The notes beneath the pieces were generated by a model. That model made no database searches, was not told the DNA's origin, and saw nothing but the letters and a program-made list of their open reading frames with translations. 38,934 bases of DNA from Sulfurimonas sp. (GTDB lineage: Bacteria; Campylobacterota; Campylobacteria; Campylobacterales; Sulfurimonadaceae), in the NCBI GenBank assembly GCA_030949825.1, contig JAUZSC010000001.1, forward strand, positions 1 through 38,934, given 5' to 3'. This document shows positions 8,081-16,955 of the stretch, one piece after another; positions within the stretch are counted from its first letter, which is position 1, and each line of letters begins with the position of its first letter. The translations under genes were made by a program, and so were the position numbers.

Positions 8081-9363
8081 TTATAAACAGTTAATATGTT
8101 TTGGAACTGATTTTACTATAAAAATATATATTGGTGATGAAGCAATGTTTAAAACTTCATCTTCAATAAGCTCTCCATCACGAGAGTAGACTTTAAAGTA
8201 ATCTTCATTTTTGAGTGTTGTTGGTTTTAAGGTCCAGTGAATTTGTAATAAATTCTCATTAATAAGACATTGTAATATATAATAATTTCGCTCAATATCA
8301 AGACGCAAAAACTGTGCATTTTTAAGATTTTTAAACATAAACTTGTAAGTACTAAAAGCAGGTGTATATCTAATGCCATATATGTTGTCTATAAGCCCAT
8401 ACCCTCGTGCAAATAGCTGATGCCACGATACTGAATCAACTTGTTGTGAGGCGAAACTTAGAAGGTAATAACGGAGCATAAAATCTGCATAAGATTCTTC
8501 ATCAATACATTCAGTCTCACTCGTAGGTGCATAAGGAGCAGTACCAGATAGTGGATAGTTTGTTTCTGTAATATGAAGTTCATTCTTGCTTTTTGGACTT
8601 AACCAAACTAGAGTACTTAACAGAGATATTTTATCCGAGAGTGCGAAGCCCATTTGCATATGTTCAGGCGCTCCTCGTCTATCTACATAAAGTAAAGATG
8701 AGACTCCATCGTATTTAAATTTGAAAAAGTTAAAGAGCGTGTGTGCTGTGAAGTGGTACTCAAAATCTATAACACTACTTCCTATGAGTTTTATATTTGG
8801 AAATTCTTTTTTTTTTGGAGCTGGTAGGCTACTTGGTAGAATCTATTGTATTCTTCAACGCTAAAAAATCCCCATTTACTTCTGTTAATAGTAGAACCTA
8901 CCTCATAAATATCTACGAGTCCATCAAGTTGTGTAAAAATACTTTGGAGATTCCTTTTAAAAAGTTCTAAGTCTTCTATATTTTCTCTATCTTGCATTAT
9001 TTTTAAGGTGATTTTTTTATTTTGTAGTTTTTGTAGAAATATTTTCAATTCACCTAGAGATTGCATCTCCCATAGTTTTATACGAACTAAAACTCTTTTT
9101 ATCTGAAGTTCTTCTATAAGTTCTAGTGTTAGTTTACTTTCTCTAGTAAAATCAACTCCTAAACAAAAAAAAGTGGATGAGTCTATTTCCTTTCTTTTTA
9201 TAAAGGGCGTAGCGATTAATGATAAGGGGAGAATAACAAGTGAGACAAAAAATGTTTTTAAAAGCGAAAAAAATGCTTTCTTTCGCATCTTTTTCTTATA
9301 GGTTTTGTCTTTAAGTAGTGCTGGTTGGTCGGAATAATTATCCCATGCAAAAGGTTCTTTCAT
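8081..9363 (-). CDS. Membrane-anchored TIM-barrel (glycosidase-like) protein, apparent frameshift
   Basis: No precise family recognised. Two frames, 9363 to about 8807 and about 8807 to 8081, join at a T10 run (8807-8816, A10 on the coding strand). One extra A restores a continuous protein of 427 residues. A basic N terminus and a single transmembrane segment (about residues 33-53) anchor it, with the remainder probably periplasmic. The body alternates strand and helix like a TIM barrel. EVGSTINRSKWGF and ITETNYPLSG resemble the acid/base and nucleophile strands of clan GH-A glycosidases, although the usual Asn-Glu pair on the first strand is not conserved. A putative Glu is present in TETNY. 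Its position directly before waaF suggests a role with core or surface glycans (inference). The glycosidase assignment is tentative. Confidence 0.6.
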
Positions 9364-9418
9364 AAGGTGGATTATATCCTATTAATAGTAAAATAAATTT
9401 TTATACAAGGGAAGATAT

Positions 9419-10381
9419 ATGAATATTTTAGTTGTTAGAAATGATAAGTTAGGTGACTTTATAACGGCACTTCCTTCAATGTATGTTCTAAAGCAATATA
9501 ATCCAGAAAATAAGATAATAGTTCTAGTAGCCCCGTTAAACAAAACTTTAGCACAAAAATGCGACTTCATTGATGAGGTAATTGTTGATACAGGGCAAAA
9601 TTTCTTTACTTTGGCTCGTACTTTATCTTCTTACAAGATAGCTGCTTCGATAACTTTGTTCTCAAATACAAGAGTTGCCTTAGCGCAATTTATGGCTCAA
9701 ATTAAAATAAGAATCGCTCCAGCAACAAAAATTGCACAAATATTTTATACACAAAGAGTCCCACAAAGAAGAAGTCAAGTGAAAATGGCAGAGTTTGAAT
9801 ATAATCTTGAACTTACTAAAAGTTTATTTCCTAGCATCGACTTAAAGTATAAACAGCCTCTTTTAGAGTTCACAGATGCTCAAGATATATATAAAATTTT
9901 TTGTATCAATAATGACATAGAAAAAGAAGTTGTTTGTTTTCATGTAGGCTTTGGAGGTTCTTCAGATGCAAACTGGAATCTTGATGAATATGAGATGCTT
10001 ATTAGAAATGTTTTAGCTATGAAAAAGTACCAAGTCGTCATGACTTTTGGACCTGATGAAGTAGACCTTTATGAAGCTATGCAAAATAGATTTTATGATA
10101 CAAATATAGTATTTTACTTATCGCTAGACGGACTTGTGTATTTTGCAAAACTTGTGAGCAGTTTTAAACTTTTTGTGAGTACTTCTACTGGAACCTATCA
10201 TCTAGCATCTTTGGTTGGAACATCTACGATGACATTTTTTGGAAACTCTTTGTTCGCAAGTGCTGCGCGTTGGAAGGGGGTAGGAGAAGATGCTAAACAA
10301 GAGCATTTTATGATTCCAAAAGAAGCAGATGCTAAGATGGAATTATTTGATGAGGTTAAGAAAAAATTACTTCTCTTTTAG
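9419..10381 (+). CDS. Glycosyltransferase family 9 (heptosyltransferase-like)
   Basis: A 320-residue GT-B enzyme of the ADP-heptose LPS heptosyltransferase family. Landmarks are MNILVVRNDKLGDFITALPS at the N terminus, a central HVGFGGSSDANWNLDEY donor-site region and STSTGTYHLASLVG near the C terminus. The donor need not be heptose, since family 9 also includes WaaQ-like and other hexosyltransferases. It is transcribed divergently from the TIM-barrel-like gene, with a 55-nt gap, and converges on a family-2 glycosyltransferase with a 15-nt overlap. AAGGGAA precedes the ATG. It is less like WaaF or WaaC than the 7094-8071 gene, so it may add a branch heptose. Confidence 0.8.
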   Translation: MNILVVRNDKLGDFITALPSMYVLKQYNPENKIIVLVAPLNKTLAQKCDFIDEVIVDTGQNFFTLARTLSSYKIAASITLFSNTRVALAQFMAQIKIRIAPATKIAQIFYTQRVPQRRSQVKMAEFEYNLELTKSLFPSIDLKYKQPLLEFTDAQDIYKIFCINNDIEKEVVCFHVGFGGSSDANWNLDEYEMLIRNVLAMKKYQVVMTFGPDEVDLYEAMQNRFYDTNIVFYLSLDGLVYFAKLVSSFKLFVSTSTGTYHLASLVGTSTMTFFGNSLFASAARWKGVGEDAKQEHFMIPKEADAKMELFDEVKKKLLLF

Positions 10382-11134
10382 TTCTTTGTTTAATTCATAG
10401 AGTTTTATGTATTTGTAGAAGTTTGTTGCCATATGGGAAAAGGCTATAACTAAACCAGCGTAGCCATCTAAAAAACCTCGTTTTAAGAAGTATGTTTTAA
10501 AAAAAGAAAAGCTAGCGTTTAAGATAGCTTTTAATGGAGAAGAACTTTTTTTACCAACATTGTCTTGAGCAAATATACTTGAGTACCTATCGAGTTTTAC
10601 AATAAAATCTGTAATTGTAGAATAGGGATAGTGCTCAACTATACCATCTATTTGTTGTGTATGCAAATTGTCATTTATTATGAACTCATGTACTTTTTTA
10701 TCTGTAAAAGAAGTTATTTCTCTATTATAAAGTCTGACAATTATATCATTACCCCAACAATGTTTTATTTGTGTTGTTTTGTAGTAGTTGGCTCTTAATA
10801 TAGAATAAACATTGTTTGTTGTTAGCTTGAGTGCTTTGAGATTATTTATAAAAGATTTACTTAACACTTCATCTGCATCTAGAGAAAGAATCCAATTATT
10901 TTTAGCATAAGTAGCAGCCTTATTTTTTGTTGAACCAAAGCCAATAAAATCTCCAGATACAAGGTGTACATTAGAATAACTCTTCGCAATTTCATCTGTT
11001 TTATCTGTCGAATTATTACTATAAAGTACTACATCTTTAAATATTTCGAGTGCATCTAAGGCTTTTTTAATTGTATGCTCAGCATCTTTGACAATAAGTA
11101 CGCAAGAAATATTTGTAATTTCATTTTCAATCAT
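10367..11134 (-). CDS. Glycosyltransferase family 2 (WaaE/LgtF-like)
   Basis: A 255-residue GT-A enzyme of the WaaE/KdtX/LgtF group, which transfers glucose (beta-1,4) to heptose I of the core in other bacteria. It starts with the CVLIVKDAEHTIKKAL nucleotide-binding strand, followed by YSNNSTDKTDEIA and the DXD-type LSLDADEVLS (about residues 94-103). KVHEF follows about 145 residues in, as in this group. The C terminus ends in a hydrophobic membrane-associated helix region (FLKRGFLDGYAGLVIAFSHM). Its start overlaps the upstream kinase-like gene by 8 nt, so they are translationally coupled. The acceptor cannot be told from sequence. Confidence 0.8.
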   Translation of the reverse strand: MIENEITNISCVLIVKDAEHTIKKALDALEIFKDVVLYSNNSTDKTDEIAKSYSNVHLVSGDFIGFGSTKNKAATYAKNNWILSLDADEVLSKSFINNLKALKLTTNNVYSILRANYYKTTQIKHCWGNDIIVRLYNREITSFTDKKVHEFIINDNLHTQQIDGIVEHYPYSTITDFIVKLDRYSSIFAQDNVGKKSSSPLKAILNASFSFFKTYFLKRGFLDGYAGLVIAFSHMATNFYKYIKLYELNKELKEK

Positions 11135-11870
11135 TTACAGGTTTTCCTTTGAGCCTTTTTTTGAAGTTTTTTATTCTTTTATTTTTATTTGAGTAGTAAC
11201 ACATTTGTTTTGCAAAATCTTCACTAGAACTATAATATTTTGAATATTCATCTGCAATAATTTTTAGTTCATCATCACTTGCCCAAAGTTTAGAGAAGTT
11301 TTTAGCTCTGTCTTTTTGTTTTAAGTCGAAAAATTTCATTCTATTTACATCTACAATTTTAAATATAAAATGAGAGTCTTCTTTTTTTATAAGAATATTT
11401 CCAGGAGAATAGTCATCATGAAATATACCTTGATTATGTAATTGCAGAGAAAACCTGGCTAAGGCCCTTAAAATAGCTTCTTTATTTTTAAATCCATCAT
11501 CAAGTAGAGGTTCTCTAATTGTGAAGTCATAGTCGAATCTTTCGCTTATAAAATAGCTATCATTGATTAAGCTTTTTATATAAAACTCTATATATCCAAT
11601 AGGTGAGGGGGTAAAATCTTTTAGTTTTACTGAGTACTCATAAGATTTTTTTGCCTTAGAATCTCGAAAATAGGTATAAATAATTTTTCTAAAAATATTT
11701 GGTACCTTGAATGACTTGACAACAGTATCAAGTGAGTTTATATTGATGATTTTTAGTTCATTTCTTGCTTTATGGATAGTTGTATTGTTTTGTCTAAAGT
11801 ATGCTTGAATATCTAGTAAATATTCCTTAAAGGCAATAAAGTCTTCTTGAATGTTATAATTATACTTCAT
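11127..11870 (-). CDS. WaaP/KdkA-like LPS kinase family protein
   Basis: The 247-residue protein resembles the lipopolysaccharide kinase (Kdo/WaaP) family of small eukaryotic-like kinases that phosphorylate inner-core sugars. The catalytic loop reads HNQGIFHDDYSPGNILI (about residues 144-160), with Asp and Asn in HxD/N spacing. VDVNRMKF supplies the metal-binding Asp in place of DFG. The glycine-rich loop and lysine are not obvious, as is usual in this family. It sits directly upstream of the family-2 glycosyltransferase in a minus-strand operon. A core-heptose or Kdo phosphorylation role is inferred from family and context. Confidence 0.72.
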   Translation of the reverse strand: MKYNYNIQEDFIAFKEYLLDIQAYFRQNNTTIHKARNELKIININSLDTVVKSFKVPNIFRKIIYTYFRDSKAKKSYEYSVKLKDFTPSPIGYIEFYIKSLINDSYFISERFDYDFTIREPLLDDGFKNKEAILRALARFSLQLHNQGIFHDDYSPGNILIKKEDSHFIFKIVDVNRMKFFDLKQKDRAKNFSKLWASDDELKIIADEYSKYYSSSEDFAKQMCYYSNKNKRIKNFKKRLKGKPVND

Positions 11871-11894
11871 TAATATACCTACATTCTTTGTCTA

Positions 11895-12770
11895 TTAAAT
11901 TTTAAGACCTGATTTATTTTTTTTCATTGCATTTAGAAATAATACTATTTTGTTATGTGGTACAAATACATATTCTGCCTCATATTTTTTTGTACCAACC
12001 TCATTGATATCGTTAATTAGTTCAAGTGTTCGTGTTTCATGGTTGATGCCAATAATAGAATAGCCATGTGAACCAAGGAGATTAGAAATAGCTAAGGCTC
12101 TCTGTTTCTGTTCTTGGCTACTTGCGTAAAGAATCTCACTAAAGATATATGGTTCGTATTTACTGATAGTATCAACAAGACCATCAAGAACATATATTTC
12201 TGCACCTTCTACATCTATTTTTATAGCAGAAATACCATCTTCGTTTATATTGAGTGTACTTATAAATTGGTCTCCTGTAATTGTCACAACATCAAATGAG
12301 TACTCCATACTATTTTGTTCTTGGTGTTCATAAATCAGAGAACCTGTAGAATCTCCAGCTTTACTAGAATAAAACCGTCTGGAATCAAGGGAATCAGAAA
12401 GTGCAACTGTAAATAATCTAGCTTTTGTAAATTTGTTCAATCTGATTAGCTCTTGTGTATAAAAAGAACATGAAGGATTAGCTTCTATGCCGCAATACTC
12501 AATATCATTTGAGATTGTTTTTAATTTTACAAGAATAAGTCCAACATTTGCACCTATATCTAAAATCATACCTTTGTTTGTGGATGTAAATGCTGTTAAA
12601 CAGTCTGTTATCCACTGTTCAGCAGGTACAATATAGCCACCATTTCTCATGCCGTGAATTAAAGGAACTTTTAGATTTAAACCTTGATAATTTGTTGTAA
12701 CATGGTCTACATATATTTTTGAAATGAAAGCGATTAATTCTCTTTTTATTTTTAGGATGTATTTAAGCAT
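11895..12770 (-). CDS. FkbM-family methyltransferase
   Basis: A 291-residue class I SAM-dependent methyltransferase of the FkbM type, which O-methylates sugars in many surface-glycan loci. The SAM-binding motif is MILDIGANVGLILVKL (about residues 68-83), followed by CGIEANPSC. ISAIKIDVEGAEIYVLDGL (about 179-197) is the FkbM hallmark. It is the first gene of the minus-strand group leading into the kinase and family-2 glycosyltransferase, with a 24-nt gap. Its ATG has an AAGGTAG ribosome binding site. The substrate is unknown; a core or O-chain sugar is likely from context. Confidence 0.85.
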   Translation of the reverse strand: MLKYILKIKRELIAFISKIYVDHVTTNYQGLNLKVPLIHGMRNGGYIVPAEQWITDCLTAFTSTNKGMILDIGANVGLILVKLKTISNDIEYCGIEANPSCSFYTQELIRLNKFTKARLFTVALSDSLDSRRFYSSKAGDSTGSLIYEHQEQNSMEYSFDVVTITGDQFISTLNINEDGISAIKIDVEGAEIYVLDGLVDTISKYEPYIFSEILYASSQEQKQRALAISNLLGSHGYSIIGINHETRTLELINDINEVGTKKYEAEYVFVPHNKIVLFLNAMKKNKSGLKI

Positions 12771-12798
12771 TTATCTACCTTCATATTTATTAAAATTT

Positions 12799-12804
12799 AT
12801 TCTA
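12799..12804 (-). promoter_or_regulatory. Candidate -10 box upstream of the FkbM gene
   Basis: TAGAAT within TTTATGATAGAATAA on the minus strand, about 30 nt before the FkbM start. The same 15-base string, followed by an AT-rich leader and an AAGGT ribosome binding site, recurs upstream of the AsmA-like operon at 30848-30853. That repetition supports a promoter. Confidence 0.45.
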
Positions 12805-12901
12805 TCATAAACTTATTAATTTAAAGGTTAGTTAATATATTATTCATGATAGTTTCTATATAATAAAATAGTTTTAAAAGTTAAGATTAAAAGGACTTTG
12901 A

Positions 12902-13930
12902 TTGAAATTAAACTTTAGAAGAGGCAGCGCATTTGCTTCTAAAAAAGCTCGTGCTTATTTAGCCTCAGTAACTAATGAAGAAATTGAAAATATCACTGTT
13001 ATTCGTCATGCAGCGATTGGTGATTTTATGAATATAAGACCATTCTTGATTGAGTTGAGAGAATTTTTCCCTAATGCTAGAATCACATTAAGTGTAGTAG
13101 AACATTATATGTATGGTATGCCAATAGATTTGATTGATAATGTGCATATTATGAACCGATATGTATCTTCAAATAAAGGGAAAAAAGCGAGTTTATTTAC
13201 AAGAATTAAACAAGCTAGAGCTTTGCAGCCTCAAGATATAATCTTTGACTTAACAGATAGTACTGTTACATTACTTTTAGTTATTTTATCCCACTCAAAA
13301 CTTAAAATAGGATATCCATATAGATCATTAAGACGATTTTTTTATGATATCGCAACACTAAGAAGTGATTTTGTTGTTGAAGCACAATCTGTTTTACATA
13401 TGTTAAATATTCTTGGTGCCAAGACGAAAACACCACTTGAATATGGAAATAATAAAAAATATCCAAAAAATGATGTAAAACAGGTTATTTACTTTGCAGG
13501 TGCCTCAGTTAAAGATAAATGTTGGGAAGAAGAGAAGTTTAAAGTTCTTATTGATAAATTATCTGATGAATACCGAGAATATAATCATGTGATTTTGCAA
13601 GGAATTGGTGAGGACGAAAAGTTTTTAGATATTTATGAACCTTTAAAAGATAAATCAAATGTAAGTCTCCAAGAAATAATAAGTATAGAAGAAGTGATGC
13701 AGATGCTTGCAAATACTAGATGTTTGGTATCCAATGATACAGGGGTGAGAAATATGGCAATATCTTTACAAACTCCAACGGTAGGTATTTTTTTTGATAT
13801 TCCGCCATTTAGATACTGGCCAAGAGAAGAAAAACATGATTGTGTATTTAATATAAAGTATGAAAGCCCGGAGGTAGATGCTGTTTTTAACGCTACAAAA
13901 AATCTAGTAAATAAATTATATGAAAAATAA
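12902..13930 (+). CDS. Glycosyltransferase family 9 protein
   Basis: A 342-residue member of the heptosyltransferase superfamily. VIRHAAIGDFMNIRPFL (about residues 33-49) matches the acceptor-domain start. FAGASVKDKCWEEEKFKVL is the donor-site region, and CLVSNDTGVRNMAISLQTPTVGIF (around 279-302) is the typical C-terminal motif. The TTG start is chosen because AAAAGGAC lies 5-10 nt upstream and the N terminus then reads MKLNFRRGSAF. It is the first of three overlapping plus-strand glycosyltransferases (11-nt and 20-nt overlaps), divergent from the FkbM gene. The donor sugar is not predictable. Confidence 0.78.
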   Translation: MKLNFRRGSAFASKKARAYLASVTNEEIENITVIRHAAIGDFMNIRPFLIELREFFPNARITLSVVEHYMYGMPIDLIDNVHIMNRYVSSNKGKKASLFTRIKQARALQPQDIIFDLTDSTVTLLLVILSHSKLKIGYPYRSLRRFFYDIATLRSDFVVEAQSVLHMLNILGAKTKTPLEYGNNKKYPKNDVKQVIYFAGASVKDKCWEEEKFKVLIDKLSDEYREYNHVILQGIGEDEKFLDIYEPLKDKSNVSLQEIISIEEVMQMLANTRCLVSNDTGVRNMAISLQTPTVGIFFDIPPFRYWPREEKHDCVFNIKYESPEVDAVFNATKNLVNKLYEK

Positions 13931-15005
13931 AAATATTTTAGAGTTATGCTTGGCACATGGTCTTGGTGGACTAGAAATATTTGTTACAAGTTGTTACAAA
14001 GACTTTTCTAGCAAAACAAATTGTAAAATAGTTGTTGCTCCAAATCAAAAGCTCGATGATTACTTAGACGAGAAGAACAAACACCATATAAAAAGAAATA
14101 AATTCTTCCCTATACTGCCGGCTATAAAATTAGCAAAATATATAGATTGTAATGAGATTGATATAGTGCACTTTCATTGGACTAAAGATATGATAACAGT
14201 TGTTTTAGCTAAATTATTAAGTAGAAGAAAACCAAAGTTAATTCAGAGTAGGCATATGGGTATGACTAGATTTAAAGATGATATTTATCATAGATGGTTA
14301 TATAAAAATATTGATATGATTCATGCGGTGACGAATAAGGTTAAAGAACAGTTAGAAAAATTTATACCAGAAGATGTAAGACCACAACTAGAAATGGTTT
14401 ATCTTGGAACAGAAGAAGTGAAAATTGATGAAAATATAGTTAAGAGTTTAAAAAATAAATATGAAATACAGGATGAGTTTATCGTGGGCATAGTTGGACG
14501 AATAGAAGAAGGCAAAGGACAGGACAAGGTTATTGAAACGATTAAAGAGTTAGATACTTTAAATATAAAGGCTCTCATCGTTGGTTCAGCTATGGATGAA
14601 AAATATTTAGATGAGTTGAAACAAAAAGTAAAAGACTTAGGACTTGATGAAAAAGTCATTTTTACAGGTTTTACAAAAAATGTAAATGAGTATATGCAAC
14701 TTTTTAATGTCAATATTTTAGCAACTAAAAATGAAACTTTTGGACTTGTCGTAATAGAAGCTATGATAAATAAAGTACCTGTTATAGCTACAAATAGTGG
14801 TGGGCCTTTGGAAATTATAGAAGATGGTGTGGATGGATTGTTGTTTGATGGATCTGTTAAGAACTTAAGCGAAAATATAACATCAATCTATAAAAATATA
14901 GAACTTAAAGAAAATTTAATACAACATGGATACGAAACAGTGAAAAATAAATTTAACAAAAATACTCAATTAGAGAAGTTATACGATGTTATTAAAAAAG
15001 TATAA
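13920..15005 (+). CDS. Glycosyltransferase family 4 protein
   Basis: A 361-residue GT-B enzyme. The N-terminal acceptor domain begins LELCLAHGLGGLEIFVTSC, where GGLE resembles the GGAE loop of family 4. The C-terminal donor domain shows VGIVGRIEEGKGQDKVIETI (about residues 189-208), then FTGF, and the EX7E region ATKNETFGLVVIEAMINKVP (about 271-290). Its ATG lies inside the previous gene and its end overlaps the next, so the three are co-translated. Probable function is transfer of a hexose to the growing core or O-chain. The linkage is unknown. Confidence 0.84.
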   Translation: MKNKNILELCLAHGLGGLEIFVTSCYKDFSSKTNCKIVVAPNQKLDDYLDEKNKHHIKRNKFFPILPAIKLAKYIDCNEIDIVHFHWTKDMITVVLAKLLSRRKPKLIQSRHMGMTRFKDDIYHRWLYKNIDMIHAVTNKVKEQLEKFIPEDVRPQLEMVYLGTEEVKIDENIVKSLKNKYEIQDEFIVGIVGRIEEGKGQDKVIETIKELDTLNIKALIVGSAMDEKYLDELKQKVKDLGLDEKVIFTGFTKNVNEYMQLFNVNILATKNETFGLVVIEAMINKVPVIATNSGGPLEIIEDGVDGLLFDGSVKNLSENITSIYKNIELKENLIQHGYETVKNKFNKNTQLEKLYDVIKKV

Positions 15006-16035
15006 GAAAAATGACTTGTCAGATATAAACAAAATAGGGGTTATAATTTCTGGGTTATTAGGTGACATATTACTTAGAACACCTGTACTTAGGGCATTAA
15101 AGGACATTTACCCTAATTCAAAAATAGTTGCAATAACTGACCCAATAGGAAAATCAGTATTAGTTAATAATAATTATGTAGATGATATAATTATTATTGA
15201 TAGAAAAAAAGTTAATAAATTTAAAAAGAATATTAATAAGATTAATGGGATATTATCTATACGAGCAGAAAAGCTTGATTTATTGGTAAATTTATATAAT
15301 GGAGGGTCATCACATTTAATGGTTGCCCTATCTGGTGCAAAATATAAACTTGGCTTTTGTCAAAATAGAAAAGAATATATATATAACATAGAAAATAAAT
15401 GTGCAAAAGATAGATTAAAAGATGAACAAACTTTAAATAACTATATGATTTCAATAGTAGAACCATTGAGTGAGAAGCAGTATTCATTAAAACCAGTATT
15501 TGATCTACAAAATATAATCAAAAAAGAAACCAATAAGTATTTATCCGATTTTAATTATGATGTAAATAAAATTTATACACTTAATTTAGCTTCTAGTAAA
15601 GAAGACAAAATTTTAGAGTATAAAAAATATTTGTATATTGTAGAATATATATATGAAAAATATGGTTTTTTACCAGCTGTTATTTCAAATCCTGGTCAAG
15701 AATATATACAAGATGATTTTATTAATAAGTATTTGCAAAATACTTCAATCCCTTTTATAACACTCAAGGCAATGTCTATTGAAGAAGTTGCAGCTATCAT
15801 AAATATCACAAAATTTATAGTTACACCAGATACAGGTTTAATGCATCTAGCAATGGCTTTTGAAAATTATATATATACTATCTTTACATATACACATCCA
15901 ATATTTGTTGATCCTAATAATGAAAAATTTATATCTGTTTATGAGCATTTTGATAAAGAAAAATTATATCAACATCAAAGTATTTCAGATAAAACGATAG
16001 AAAAAAAAATAGATTCAATGTTTAGTAAACTTTAG
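14986..16035 (+). CDS. Glycosyltransferase family 9 protein
   Basis: A 349-residue heptosyltransferase-superfamily protein. IGVIISGLLGDILLRTPVL (about residues 17-35) is the acceptor-site start. FIVTPDTGLMHLAMAF near residue 285 is the family-9 C-terminal motif. It is third in the overlapping plus-strand trio and converges by 4 nt with a minus-strand methyltransferase. It is notably Lys/Ile/Asn-rich even for this window, which can indicate a separately acquired gene in an O-chain locus, but I did not measure this. Specific donor unknown. Confidence 0.78.
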   Translation: MLLKKYKKNDLSDINKIGVIISGLLGDILLRTPVLRALKDIYPNSKIVAITDPIGKSVLVNNNYVDDIIIIDRKKVNKFKKNINKINGILSIRAEKLDLLVNLYNGGSSHLMVALSGAKYKLGFCQNRKEYIYNIENKCAKDRLKDEQTLNNYMISIVEPLSEKQYSLKPVFDLQNIIKKETNKYLSDFNYDVNKIYTLNLASSKEDKILEYKKYLYIVEYIYEKYGFLPAVISNPGQEYIQDDFINKYLQNTSIPFITLKAMSIEEVAAIINITKFIVTPDTGLMHLAMAFENYIYTIFTYTHPIFVDPNNEKFISVYEHFDKEKLYQHQSISDKTIEKKIDSMFSKL

Positions 16036-16709
16036 TTTTCTATTTTTTTAATTATTATGAAAATTTGTGCTTGAGCATTATTATGCCCTTGTTCTATTGG
16101 TAGTCTAAGAGTATGACAAATACCTCTGTAGATATTATCTCTTATCCCAAATGCTTTAAATAAAGATGAGAATTTTCTTGCGATATTTACTAATGTGTAA
16201 GCCGTGTCTCTTTTATAAACTGAATGGTATAAAGAACTTCTCTTGTAACCTAAATCTTGTAATTCAATTTTTATGAGTTTGTGATTATCTAAACTATGTA
16301 CTAAATCTAAAACATTATGAGATTTGTCTGACCAACTTGATCTTTTTGAAATTGTAAATGTTGATTTATGATCGTAATTAAATAGACTAGGAAAATACCC
16401 TTGTTCATATAAGTCTTCATCTGGTACAGTAAAAATGAGATGACCATTAGTCTTTACAAGTTTCCACCATTCTTTGATCGCATTTTTTGGATTGTGCATA
16501 TGCTCTAAGCAGTGAGATGAAAATACATAATCGTATTTTGTATCTACGTATTTAGTAATTTCATTAGCATCACCATCATCCATGTCAAATGGTCTTGCTG
16601 TAGGCATGATTGGATCTAAGCCACATCCTATATCTATACCATTTCCTAGAAATAATTTCAATTCGTCCTCTGTCATTATCTCTCTTGTTTTTGATGCTTC
16701 ATATCCCAT
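16032..16709 (-). CDS. Class I SAM-dependent methyltransferase
   Basis: A 225-residue cytoplasmic methyltransferase of the Methyltransf_11 type. The SAM-binding glycine-rich motif is GNGIDIGCGLDPIMP (about residues 22-36). An acidic motif reads FDMDDGDA, and VFSSHCLEHMHNPKNAIKEW (about 61-80) is the typical motif preceding the catalytic strand. HLIFTVPDEDLYEQGYFPS follows. Such proteins are common in O-antigen loci, acting on sugars or on the chain terminus. It converges on the family-9 gene with a 4-nt overlap. Upstream (16710-16821) is AT-rich and contains a TATAAT-like sequence but no gene. Substrate unknown. Confidence 0.8.
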   Translation of the reverse strand: MGYEASKTREIMTEDELKLFLGNGIDIGCGLDPIMPTARPFDMDDGDANEITKYVDTKYDYVFSSHCLEHMHNPKNAIKEWWKLVKTNGHLIFTVPDEDLYEQGYFPSLFNYDHKSTFTISKRSSWSDKSHNVLDLVHSLDNHKLIKIELQDLGYKRSSLYHSVYKRDTAYTLVNIARKFSSLFKAFGIRDNIYRGICHTLRLPIEQGHNNAQAQIFIIIKKIEN

Positions 16710-16821
16710 GTATATCCTTTATAGTTTAGTGTAACAGTTAATTTATTGTCTTCTTATAATAGCTTATGTACCTTGTAATAATAATTAAGTTATACCAAAA
16801 TTTTTATGTTTACTAGGTGGA

Positions 16822-16955
16822 TTATTTTGTAAGCACCAAGTAAACCCCATCTATTAAAGTAAACAGTTTTAAAATACTCAGGGAAAGAGAGATAGGTGTA
16901 GCACCAATACTAGATATAATATTTGAGGCTATAGCATTTCCTGCTGGAAAATCAA
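16822..16955 (-). pseudogene. Unrecognised coding remnant at the 3' end of the ligase gene
   Basis: Minus-strand reading continues past the ligase stop in another frame to TAA at 16822-16824, with a protein-like stretch including FPAGNAIASNIISSIGATP and then a hydrophobic tail. The frame opens upstream inside the ligase C terminus (FKRERQRFSGKK), with no start codon. Either one missing A in the A7 run at the ligase stop makes this the true ligase C terminus (464 residues), or it is the tail of a deleted gene fused to the ligase end. I lean to the second because the out-of-frame reading across the junction looks more natural, but I do not recognise the family. Confidence 0.35.
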
